A DNA stretch of 64,000 nucleotides from Agaricus subrufescens (taxonomy: Eukaryota > Basidiomycota > Agaricomycetes > Agaricales > Agaricaceae), in assembly GCA_029945375.1 (NCBI GenBank), contig CM057057.1, positions 868,001 through 932,000 on the forward strand. The letters are read 5' to 3'. The stretch's first letter is position 1, and each line of letters starts with the position of its first letter. Position numbers and translations under genes: made by a program. Below, in pieces: positions 24,701 through 36,600 of the stretch. The notes under the pieces were generated by a model that saw only the letters and a list, made by a program, of their open reading frames with translations, had not been told where the DNA came from and searched no databases.

Positions 24701-26740
24701 CCGTGTACCAGGTGAAACATCTGAATGAGGAATGAGGGGACTGTTTACTGAACACTACGTATCAGCACACTCACCGTCAGACACTGTTTCATCCTTCTTC
24801 TTGGGGGAGAACGGCCTGCGAATGATAGCCATAAACTTTTTGCGTTTCGATCCTGGGGCCATATTGGTGTGTAAGAATGTCGATTGGAAAAGCGAGGCTC
24901 AAACGTCTGGTGATAGTAGTGGGATGAGGCACGATAAGCAGTTTCTCACAGGCTGTGGTCGACAGATTGGCGCCGATTGAGTCCCAACGTGGCCTGAGAG
25001 TGAGATCCCACGCATTATACCTCGTAGCATTGACGATAATTCCTGAGGCGTCCGTCTGCGCAAATAACAGTCCATTTGAAAACACGTTCATATTAATCGG
25101 CACATCAAACATTGACATGCAAACTACATTGTTGCACAACAATTGATTGGATTCCTACCATACCGTAGCTAAATAGTATCCAGGCGCAAATATTAACCAA
25201 TCCCATCTTCTCTTTGGTATCTTGATTTCTCGCGGTAATGAAGTAAGCCCAGTCTTCGTGCGGACAAAACCTATCCTTTTAAGAAATCAGATTCACATCC
25301 TGTAGCATTTTAATTCTACACGATGCGGCATACCTTGAAAGTCACAATGATGAAAGAAGATGGATAAACTAGTTGTATACAGTCGGATACGACCGCGCCG
25401 GTGGACATATTATTGATTCCAAAGATCAATCACGCCGGCTGAAAATATCAAGAGGGAGAGCCGGGAGCGACAAAGTCCCCAAGAAGTATGGACAATGTGC
25501 AGTTGGTAGAAAGCGAATAGAGCATCGTTGTTGGCACTGTTACATCAAAGAAAGCGCATTATCCTTGGAGGTAGTCGTCTTTAAGATGGATGTAATGAGG
25601 CAATTTCATGCTGCGATGCGCTTGAGTCTGTCCGGGTCAATGAGCCATTCATTGCTGGAATGACAAAACATTTATCGGGTGTCTACAACGGGTGGCCGAC
25701 GAACATGGGTCGATATGGAAAAGACATTAAGTCGAACGAGAGCTGAACCCTGTCACAGAGATGTCACAGGATCTCCATGTAACAATGAGAAGAAAAACGA
25801 ACTGATATTCTTCACCCATTCCACGCTTCATCGACACCGGAGATGGACGGAAAAGGTGGGCATGCAGTCGTAGATTGCGATCCTGCAGGCCCCTATCGTT
25901 GTCTCTTTGGTGGGTGTCCAGAAGCATTCCGGTTTATCCTCATCCTTTCATCTTTTCCAATTTCACCACCAGGTCCTCAGACACGCCAGCGAAATATTCA
26001 CGAACGAGAAGACGTTATTGAACGAGGGAACTCGGGGTGGCCCGAAATCGGGCCACGGAAGGTATCGACTTGAAGGTTTTGACAATGATGATGGTTTATG
26101 CCGATCCGTATTTATCCACGAGCGGGCAGAAAGATCCTATGGGGGGAGGCTACAACGAGTAGCGGAGTTTTTCCAGGTTTACAGGTTACCGGTGTATACG
26201 TAGAGAGGGGAGAGGAAAGCATTAGACAGCAAGTATGGGCTGCTGCGTAGCATGCTTCAAGCACAGGGGATGTCGAAGTATGGGTGCCTCATTCGAAACA
26301 GAAGAATCTCAAGCAGCGATCAAGACATGACAGCCAATGATATTCGTCTTGCTTGATCTGCAACAGCCTGAACGTGGGCCTGGGTTGGTGAATGCTACGA
26401 CAGCTTGAGAGGACAGCGCGGGCTAGTTGAACAGAAAGCGGTAAGTAAAGGGGACTTGTACCGAGCGAGAGACAAACCGACTGATCAATTGGTTGAGCAA
26501 CAAGCCAGTATGCAGGGGTCAGTTGTACAACACTGGAACTGAAATCGAGGTGAGATAGGCTGGTTCTGAACCACAGAGCCCATGCCTGAGATACGCTATC
26601 CGCGAGTAGACAAAGGCCTCGGCAGGTGTTTCTGGACAAGTACGCGGCTCGAATTCCGGTCGAGTGGAGATTTGTTGTCTGGAGAAGATAGGGAGAGGTA
26701 GTGTCGTCTTTTCTTTTCTCACGGTGCACTTCGAACACGT
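18720..26740. repeat. segmental duplication block B, copy 2
   Basis: This copy holds the second NACHT gene (20,799-24,862). Compared with copies 1 and 3 it lacks about 600 bp of the 3' flank: sequence equivalent to about 2,990-3,590 is missing at about 19,880-19,890. The remaining flanks align closely with the other two copies. Confidence 0.8.
20799..24862 (-). CDS. NACHT NTPase, NLR-like, copy 2
   Basis: The 11 exons are 24862-24775, 24720-24598, 24545-24414, 24364-23039, 22982-22925, 22863-22653, 22597-22457, 22407-21591, 21540-21275, 21225-21076 and 21014-20799. They total 3,528 nt and encode 1,175 aa. Intron lengths are 54, 52, 49, 56, 61, 55, 49, 50, 49 and 61 nt, almost identical to copy 1. 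Exon 1 is strongly basic (SKRKKFMAIIRRPF). Walker A reads GLAGVGKSA, with Leu for the usual Pro, while Lys and Ser are kept. Walker B LLDGLDEL is intact. Intron 10 has a weak donor (GTGGGA instead of GTAAGR); if it is skipped, translation ends in the intron and the last 71 residues are lost. The exon 6 repeat is not expanded. The architecture (NACHT plus two post-NACHT arms) and likely role are as for copy 1. Confidence 0.82.
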
Positions 26741-27168
26741 CTCAATGCACCTGACCAAAGCCCAGATACCATTGGTTGACTGGCATACTAGGCCAAATGG
26801 CTCTGTGCCGTGATTCCCTGCATTGGTTCCTTTTTCTGGACTGCAACTCTGTCTTTACTTGTATTACGCCATGAACCGCTACTCCTGGATCACAGTACTG
26901 TGGAAGCTACAAGATTGGTTTTTGAGACACTAGCCAATCCCTATGGGCTTGGACATCTCGCAAAGCATACCGACGATTCAAAATCTGGTCTTCCAAAAAG
27001 TGATGAGCGAGTTGAGATGACTTATAAAGAGCGGAACAAACCAAGTTCTCCACATAAGGCACTGAGCAAGAGATCATGATATGTTGTGGTTTGAATGTCT
27101 GTAACAATGCATGTCCGAAGGTTAATTCTGAAGGCTCAGCACTTCTTTGCAGTCGACCAAAGTAGAGG
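26740..27168. other. spacer between B2 and X2
   Basis: About 430 bp with no gene and no clear duplicate elsewhere in the window. Short frames are open on both strands but show no motif. Confidence 0.35.
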
Positions 27169-30145
27169 TGGGTCACAGTCACAAAACTGTCACATGTTCC
27201 CCGCGTGGCGACAAGAAAGACGAAACATCAACATTCCCCGGTCAATTTGACGGCCCTCCACGACCGGACATCAACGGAAAAGGCGACTATATGTTTGTAT
27301 ATTGTAGTGCCGGCAGTCCAATGCCGGGTTTCCTTCATGTAGATACTCCGAAACACTCCGATTCACCGTCACTCCCTATCATAAGCATTTCATCACCAAA
27401 CCTATAAGCAAGGTGGGGGTAAACGACTCACGGACGGATTTGAAGAAGCACGGAGCTGTCATCTGACAAGGCGAGAATGACCTCGAAGAATACCCAGGCT
27501 ATCGAGAAGTTGTTCCGGTGCCATCAGAATAGGAGCGACAGCGTTGTTGCACCCTGCGCGAATCAGGGAGTCGAGGCGGAGACCAGACATAGCCTAGTTG
27601 GAAGCAAGCCAAGGTGGGTGACGTCGCGCGAGGGCAAGCAGAAGATGTTGTCTCGGCACCTGATATGCCAGGAACTCGGTAGGTCCTAGAGGTCACAGGT
27701 TCGAGTTGCATTTCCTAATAGCGAGAGGCTGGAATAAAGGATGAAATGAGCGATAGCAGGAAGGGACGTATCGTCATTAATCATGCAAGAGCGGAGGAGA
27801 TGTGCGGCCGTTGAAGGACGAGACTTGCAAAGGGTCCTAGGATGTGGCTATCTCCGGAGTCAAGAAGTGGCTGTCGATCGACACCTGCGTGCTACGGTGG
27901 TCAATAAGCTGAGGCGAGTGTGCAAAGTGGTTCAGAGGATACAAATAGATCCCCATGGAAGGAGTAAGACTCAATCGCGAACTCCAAGAGCAAGAGATTC
28001 TCACGGTGCATACTCTTCTACGAATCTTACTGGTGCGTTCTATAGCACCTATGTTGACGGCATATCCTCAAAATTCAACATGCTCACAGAGCGTCTATAC
28101 CCCCGTCATCCACGCTGACATTCTCCCTCAACTGCGTCACCAAATTGCGTAACAAACTCGCCCGATCCCCGCCGTCGAAACTCACCTCAGGTTGCCGGCA
28201 AATTCTCAAGTCACTCCATGATACACTCGTGCATCTTGTGTACCAAGCCAACAAGGACTTGAGATCGCTCAAGGCTCTGACGGAAATCACTGACCTCTAG
28301 AGTACCATAAATGGGTAGATATGACTGTTCCACACCTAGGCACGTCGCAGCCTTCATTGTCATTCTTCGCATCGTCTCACAGATTTTCAGGCCGTACCAA
28401 GCTGACCCGGTCACCTACGGCACAGACAGTGCCTATCCTGTGGCATCCAGCATCATTACCTCTCCAACTCCTTCAAAGGGCCGGTCATGCAATAGTCCTC
28501 GATGGCACGCAAACGGGACCGAGTTCCTACTAGCCTATGAAAATGTCATACCGTTCTCGAACGTCTCCTTTGCCACCCCCTCAGTTAGCACGTGGATTCC
28601 ATAGTGGACAGACGAATGTCGGTCAGTTGCCCCCAATACACACAAGCTCACTCACAGATTTAAAAATAGGGTACCGAACTCAAGCGAGGGAATACCGTTG
28701 TTATTGACGGTCACAAGGTCTTATCCACTCTCTGCGTCTTCAACCGCGATTCTTCAACCTTGCTGCGACGACTTCAAGATGACATGTCCCTCGCGCCCAA
28801 GTGTTCCCTAGACTCAAGCATTGAACACTGTAATCGTGCCCAAGGAATACATCCAGGATCATCGTTCACCACAACACCAAGTGTCGTGCTAGGTGGTTCA
28901 ACCCTGTTGTTTGCGAGTCCCCTCAGTCTCGATCAGTTCGTTTCAGCTTCATCACCAAGCCCAAAAATGGATGGCGAGAATCCGACCACGCGTGGTTGGA
29001 GGTTCAGCCCGCCGATTGACAACGCCAGGACTACTAGTCCTATCAAATTTCACGATTTGCAGATCTGACAAATGTTCTAAATTGAGTGTGGATGCAGCGC
29101 TCCGTACAGGCCTTTAAGGTGATGGAGACGATAACAAAGTTGTTTGACATTCTATATTGCGCACCATTTGCGGTGAGTATCTTGCTCTCATCTTCAATGC
29201 TTGTAGTTGACAACGGTGGCACAGAAACATTGGTTCCTGAACCCCTAGTCTTCAACACAGCAACGAATAATGGCAAAAGTATAGCGGTGACCTATCACCT
29301 TATACTAATCAATCAGAGGCGAGGAAAATTCACCAGGTAACTGTGAAACACCATCCACGCATGAGCTCGGCTGACGAACATATGTCCAAACCAGAGTGTC
29401 GTCATCCTCATGTGCGGCTCTACGTACATGGGAGCTCCATTGAGTACAAGTTGAAAAATCAACACAATAGATATCGCCGTAGTATGAGAGACGACGGGCG
29501 TGTAACAACTTGGAGAATGTGAAAATGTTTTAACCTTGTGAGTCGGTAGTTCTCACACAAGCGTTGCGTACAACGTGTCAATCTAAACATGATATCAAGA
29601 CATTCATTGTTAGCTGGCACTAAACACTGACAGCTTCTACTGCAATCAATGCAGCAAGCTCAAAGCTCGTTGCGGGATGAAGCCCGGGCTTGGGGACGGT
29701 GAGGATGCCTGGTGTGGGCCGGTGATGGTGGACGGAAGGCCTGTGGGAGACACGGATGTTGAATTATGTGGAGGACAACATGTTCTGACGAGGTATGCGT
29801 AGTCACCATGTACCATGTCTCAAGTTCGAAATCACTGTATACTTGCATCAGCGCAAGATCATCCACCTTAAACCATCATTCGTGCGATGCTATAGGGCGG
29901 CAACCATACATACCAAAGCCACCAGCAGGCAGGTGGCCACAATTTCCCGTATATCCCAAATGTGATTCTTTCGACTTTGCGCTCAAATTATCAAGCCTAT
30001 ATGTAGTCAGCGGGTAATATTAGTATAATCTCAACCATATCGTACATGTCGGCATTCTTGTGTGAAGACGGTGCCATGAAAGTTAAACCACACAAGCTTA
30101 TATATTGGATCACTGGCTACAGGTGTCACGAGGAAAGCTAGAGTT
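27168..30145. repeat. segmental duplication block X, copy 2
   Basis: This is the second copy of the 3 kb block seen at 13,275-16,275. Indels break every open frame between the two copies. A plus-strand run near 27,955-28,120 (frames reading NRELQEQEILTVH and STNLTGAF) may be the relic of a gene, but it changes frame several times. No known family was recognised. Confidence 0.75.
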
Positions 30146-30610
30146 TGTGCGAGTGACAAAGGTAGAGGAAAAAGGATTGACTTTTGACAAGGGGACTGTT
30201 TCTGGGAGTGATGAGGGCACCTTTACCGCCTGCCATAAATGAGTGTACGATTTCTCGACTGGTGGTATTTAGAGCAGTCTTATCATTGTTATCACCGTCG
30301 TCATGGGTAGCAATGGGTAACTTGCACGTTCGTCATTTCATGGTAGTGGTGGCGGTTGTGGGTGTGGTTATAGGCGGGGTGATCGAGGTGGGAAGAGGAC
30401 TCAGAATGGAGTTCACGATAGCGTCTTGCTGCAAGAGGGGGTTGTCATGCGGGGAGGAGTCGCTGTTGGTGAGGGTTCCACTAGATGGGTTGAGGCCTTT
30501 GCCGTGACTGATCTGGGTGGGAGGTAGAGGGCCGAGATCCTGGTTGAAGATTGCGAGAAGGTGCAAATTCTGGTCAAGGTCACCTTGTCACCACATTGTC
30601 ACATCCTCTA
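30145..30610 (-). pseudogene. GATA factor remnant A4
   Basis: This matches only the 5' part of the GATA gene (about 18,270-18,720 in A2), including the IFNQ and LNPS coding residues. Both zinc fingers and the C-terminus are missing. It sits directly between X2 and B3, as the end of A3 sits directly before X1. Confidence 0.5.
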
Positions 30611-33600
30611 CGGCGAGGCAACAAAGATTATATTATATACTGTCCAATTTACAGGCACTGGCAGCTGGAGACCATGGGAAATGACGACCACGCTGGTCTC
30701 TATCAGAGTATTGCCAACCACGTCTCGTCCCTTCGCCGCTGAAGTGCTCCAAATCGTTCCAGCTTGTCCCGACTCCATTAGACGTCTGTTCTCCTGCACC
30801 ACTGGACCATCAAGCACAGCAGAGGAACAACAGTACAGACTACGAGGACGTCTGTTCTAGTGCAAGTCGAGGGCTCAATCTCCGCAGAAGGGCCAACACC
30901 AAAGAGTTCAAGAGACATAGAAACGCGGCCTGACGGCATCGTATCCTGGAGGGCACCATTTGGGAAAGTTGTCAGCATTACGCAGAAGCGGGGCGAGGCA
31001 GATGCCATGGCTGGAGAGAGGGCTGAGAAGCGGGCAGCAAGATTTTAAGACATGGAAGCAGGGTCTTTGGCTGGCATGCGTCCTTAGTAGGTGTGTTCTG
31101 GTTGAGAATTCATGTCTGTTCGCTGCGGGCCAAGAGATCACCCAACCACTATCTTTCTCACGAGCCACTCTCAACACGAAAGCACTTTGCCCATTTGCGG
31201 CACCTCACCGTTGTTCCAGCAACACGCTCGTTTAAAAGAACTGACGAGAAGTAACCTCAATTCAACCCCAAAATCTGCCTCGGAGTCATCTCTCTGTGCG
31301 ACTGACAGTGAAAGCAGCTCGATCGGTCTGAATGCACCTGTTCGGCAGCTGACATGCTGGTGCGTTCTTGACTGCCCATGTTGGCAGCATATTCTTAATG
31401 CATGACGCTTCCGCAGAGCATCTTATACCATCATGCACACACCGCCCTTCTTGCTGAACGGCGCCGCTGAATATCGTCAAGAACGCACCTCCTGAAGAAA
31501 GCCTGGACGAACGTACTACCATCTTCACCATTTTCTTGGAAGCTCATTACCACACCCAGACTGTTACCCACCTGCAACCTTTGCAGAAGCTCATTCGTCA
31601 GAACACCCTTCGCAGCAGGCGGCAACTACCGCCATCCTGTTATCATTCGCCTCTACTTTCTGTACATTAGGCCAGCAACGATCCATCATTCGAAGAGATT
31701 ACTCAAAGGCCATCACGACGGAGATCGCTGACCTACGCACAACTATAAATGGGAGGTGATAAATATGTTCCACGCCTACCATTCCGCTGGCTTGGCCCAG
31801 AAACCGGAAAAGTACGTCGCTGTGTTCATGGTTACTCTTCAGAACAGCTCACAGATTCTTATTAGTGACTCGAATATATCAAATCAACTTGGCCAACCAT
31901 GGCTCGGTTGTTGTGTACTGTGGCATAAAACACCGTCACTTTTCGAATCTCCCAGAAACCCGGGCTATTACTTCATCCACCCTGGGCACAATGCCTTCAC
32001 GTTTATGATTGGCGTACCCCTCCCAATCGTCTTGGTCATCCCCTCAGCGTATGTGTTGCACCAACTCTTGATGAAAGAACTTCGGTTAGTGGCCACTTAT
32101 AATCATGATGAATACGCACTCACTCAATAACAGATTTAAAAATAGGGTGCCGATTTCACGCGAGGGAATGCCGTTGCTTTGCCAGCGACAAGTTCTCACT
32201 CACACTCTCCAACGCTCCAACACCACAAGACGAGCCCATCCCTCGCGTCCCATGTGTCCGTTGGATCACTCATGCGCTACATAGCCTCATCGTTCCGCCT
32301 CCAACCACCGCCGCTCAGCATGACGCCAAGAATATCCTGCCTAATTGCTGTGCCTCGTTAATATGTACGTGCTCTCTGAATCTCAATCGTTATATTCTGG
32401 TTCCATCACTGATGCTTAAAAGCGATATCGGTGACCTAATAAAGCGTGATTAGAAATTCGCCCTGCCGGCTTGCTCGATTCCAACCTCTATTCGTATTGC
32501 ATTTCACACTCTGGGATCCAACAATGTTCCAAATCTAGTGCTGACCCAAGGCGCCCGGCTAGCCCTCTATAACGGAGATGGTGAAGAGGTTGCTCGATAG
32601 TTTATATTGTATTCCATTCTGGGTGAGTGACCCGCTCTTGTCTCCAAGGCTTCTCCTTGACAGCAATGATGTAGAATGAACTTCGCATACAATTCTTTTA
32701 CTCTTTACTCTCGTCACATAGAGATTCCTTCGACGCAAAACGTTATTATGTCGCCATACCTTTAATCGGCGGCCTTTTGTCAACTCATCGCATCGTCGCG
32801 CCCTTGTAACCTCGTAGACGTGATAGTCTCGAAAAATAGTTGATACAAGTTGCGGGGATGATTAATCCCTGATAGAATTCGCCTCAGAGTTATCTTCCTT
32901 GGCTATCTACGGCAATATATTATCCTCTCTTCGTTGTTGTAATATAGTAGCTGTCAAGTCGGCGCGCTTTTACTATTGCCTAACATATCTTGATAAATCT
33001 GTGGGTGTCCCCGAACACTCTTGAGTTCTCGCTGAACTGCGACCTCGGACGGCATGCCACACGCACCCTATGTACATTCACGTAAAGTATGGGTGAACGT
33101 ACCATCACTGAGTTTGTGCACTGGACATTCGATCATCACCTGTTGAGGGTCTATTCACCGTTTCCTTGTAACCTCTTATCTTAATGGCTGTTAATTAACA
33201 AGAATTGTACAACATTCTCGCTGCTTATGAAGTCCACCAAAATCAAGAATTCGAATTCGAGAAAACGTAACGCATACAAAAGTACAAGGATGAAAATTGG
33301 GTTTATGCTTCATCAGGGTATGGAATCACATAACGTGCTCGACCCGTTTTAAACTCCTCTTCTTTGACAATTTTCGAGTCATCTTCAGTATATTCATATT
33401 CAAAAGCTGCGAACCGCCCCCCTGCCGTTCCACCAATCAGAACTTGAAGTTGTGGTCTGCGCTGCTGAAACATCTGAAGATTTGATATGTGGTACTTAAG
33501 GTCTTCCGTACCCCATGGCTAGAATAGAATATCGTCACGGATCAGTATACTACACACCCTAAAAATTTTTAACCTTACAGGACGCCAGTTAAGCTTTCCA

Positions 33601-36600
33601 GGCTCATCATCATCCCAACCGGTCAACCTTTCACCATGTTGTAGTGTATTGCAGTGATCCAGTCTGAGGTCTCGACACTCAATCTCATGAAAGAGACCTC
33701 TAGAGCTCAGCTCCATCTGATATGTCTACAAACCGAATTAGAGACTGACAATACAGGATAAATTAGGGACTTACATTCCAGAGAGTAAGCAATGTCACGA
33801 AAAATTCACCTTCAGCTAAAAGAATCTCGGATACTGTAAAATAGTCTAATTGACCAAGTATGTCAAAGAATAGACCCTGGATTTGTGGTAATTCAAGGCC
33901 CGGAGGCCCATATTTAATAACATCAGCTAATCCTTTGTGAATATCGTGAGAGAACCAGTAGAACTCGCTATCAAACTCATGACTTGATAGGCTGAAATCA
34001 GAATAACATTGTGACACATATGTAACCCAATGATCTTTAACTAGTTTATTAAAATTAGGACAAGTGGCAATATATGATATAAAAACTCACCAGATGAGCC
34101 ATGACACCACCTCTTGTAGCCTAACCAAAAACTACAGAGCACCTCACATCCAGTGACTAAAGATTGCTTTGTTAAGGTGGAGAATTTCTTGGAGCGGGCA
34201 GAGTCATTCAGATATCCATAAAATGAAGCATGAAAGGCAATAGGCTCCGAAGGGTTGCCAGAAGGTGTCAGAAGCATCGGGTAGCAACCATTGAGTGCAG
34301 CATCAACCACATTCAATTCAGTGCCAAAAGTCACACAGATGCGCATGGGATAGTAAAAACTGAGGAAGTGAGATCCTTCTCCAATGGGTAAAACATCAAG
34401 CATGCATTTTGTTGTAGGCCATATGTCAAGAGAGATGGAACTGAGGATATGAGTGTATAAAGCATCAACATAAATGAAGGGATGATCATCAGATGGATCA
34501 ACTTCATCAATGAGAGCTATCAGCTGGTTGAGACGTGTGATGGGGTCACCAGCAGCATAAGGATCTTCAATAAATCGGATGGCTATACTGCCAAATATGA
34601 AGTGGTGAGACACAGCACCTGCCAGTTGGAGAAATTGCTCCTCGTTAGGCCAAGTTGGTGGTACCATGTGTGGATATTTTGTGCGGATTGTGTCAAATTT
34701 GTGGTTGAGGAAGTGTTCTGGATCGTGGTAAAAGTTGGAATTGGAAATGGGGACGACAAAGTATTCCTGACGAAGCTGGACTGATTCGGGTGCATCAAGC
34801 TGATGCCTGAGCAAAAGGCAACCAGTTTGAGAGCTTCCACAAGATAAGACAGGAAGCTGTGGATGGTATGATTGAAGACGTGTTATAATAGATAAAAGGT
34901 GATGACCCTAAAAAGATATATCAATACAGTTGATACATCGGTAATTTATTTCTTACCATAGGGCCGGACATTGACCCGGCTAATGATTTGTCATCATATT
35001 TGACCTCAGCATAAGCTGTTCCACCCCAAAAAAATTGGAACTGTTCTAACCTCATTGCTGTAATTATTCCTCTGGACACAAGCATGTCACAGTAAGCCTG
35101 CACCAAGAGTCAGAAAACTGAAGGGAATGAATTTAAAATAGTAGTAAATTCTTTACCTCCCACATGTCGAACAACCAAGGCCACAATCTACTTGTTACAT
35201 CGTCTGAGAACATGTTACATGCGGTACCATATTCCAACTGGCTCAGTAGATTGAAACACTGATCCTGATCCTCTTTTGATGAAAATGTCATTCCATTAGG
35301 ATCGTGCTTTTCAACCAAAATAGTGACTAGTGCTTCGTGGATGTATGATGTAAGTGATTTGTGGAAATTTTCACTAAGGGAGTAATGATTAGGATGATAT
35401 TGTTAACACGGTTTGTGGTAGGCTTTTCACTCACTTCTCATAAGGGATGATCATAGAAAAGTATCTGACCCATCGGTCTTTATATGTGAGGCCTAAACAA
35501 TTGGCATTTTCAAACGATGCACGAAATTATTCCAACTCATTTACATACCTGAGGTTGGGGGATTATCGGTCTTAAATTTTTCCCAAACGTCGACGCACGA
35601 CTTGAGCAAGTCTTTTTGCGCGTCTCCGAGGGATATAGAAAAATTTTGAGACCGACTCGGGTCCAGTAAGTAATCACCGAATGAAGCATGATAGAACCGT
35701 GTTTGTTCAAAGACGGCATCAGGAGCATCAGACACATAAAGGAGGGAATAGCAGCCATTGAGTGCAGTATAAACAGTGGTCAGTTCGAGACCAAGAATGA
35801 CTGCAATGGCCGCCGGTGTCCAACATATGCCACCCTTTCCTTGTTTTTGAAATGCCAGAAGAACTCCGAGAACACGCTTTGTGATTAGCCATACGTCATA
35901 CGGAATTTCTTCCAGAACGTGCGAGTACAGAGCATCCAGGCGGGCGAATGGTTGACCACTGGATGGGGGCATAGGGCCGCTGAGAGCAGATAAGACTTGG
36001 TTGAGGCGTGTGGCAGGGTTAGCATATCGGGGATCCTCGATGAACCGAAGTGCCGTCTGAGCAAAGATAAAAAAGCCACATGCAGCGGCGGCTAAGTTTG
36101 AGATTTGCTCTTCGCTAGGCCATTCCTTTGGTACCGTTCGCGGAAACTCTCTCCGGATTCTGTCTAAGTCATCCCTTATGAAGAGCTCGACGTCTTGGAT
36201 GGATTCCTCGGAGTCTACAGGAACGTACTTCGACCAATATGACGGTATGACTTGCTCTTTGCTGAACGTGTCACTGATGTGTGGTTCTGGGCGACTGGAG
36301 ATAGCCCAAAGAAGGGGAACGTCGGGATGCTTGAGGACGAAGTCAGCAACGAGGTGAATGATCTGCTTTTGCGATCGATATTCATCGAGCTCGTCGAGCC
36401 CATCCAATAGAACACCCCGTGGTTTCAAACCAGTTCCAATCCTCTTGTCAGCAAACGGCTCCACGATGAACGTTTTGAACTGTTCCTCAATCCCTTTATC
36501 GACTAGCTCGGGGTCCCGAGCAAGCTTCTCGGTGATATAGGTGCAGTATTCTTCGATATGTACAGCGAGCTGGTAGCCAACTGTGAGGAAAAGATGTCGG

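Noticed and set aside
26289..26738. 149-codon minus-strand frame upstream of NACHT copy 2, with a 148-codon counterpart at 38,806-39,252
   Set aside because: Copy 1 is interrupted in the same region, the two frames differ as much as non-coding flank, and no domain was recognised.
31756..32130. 124-codon plus-strand frame in the 3' flank of NACHT copy 3
   Set aside because: The matching region is frame-disrupted in copy 1 and deleted in copy 2, and no motif was seen.
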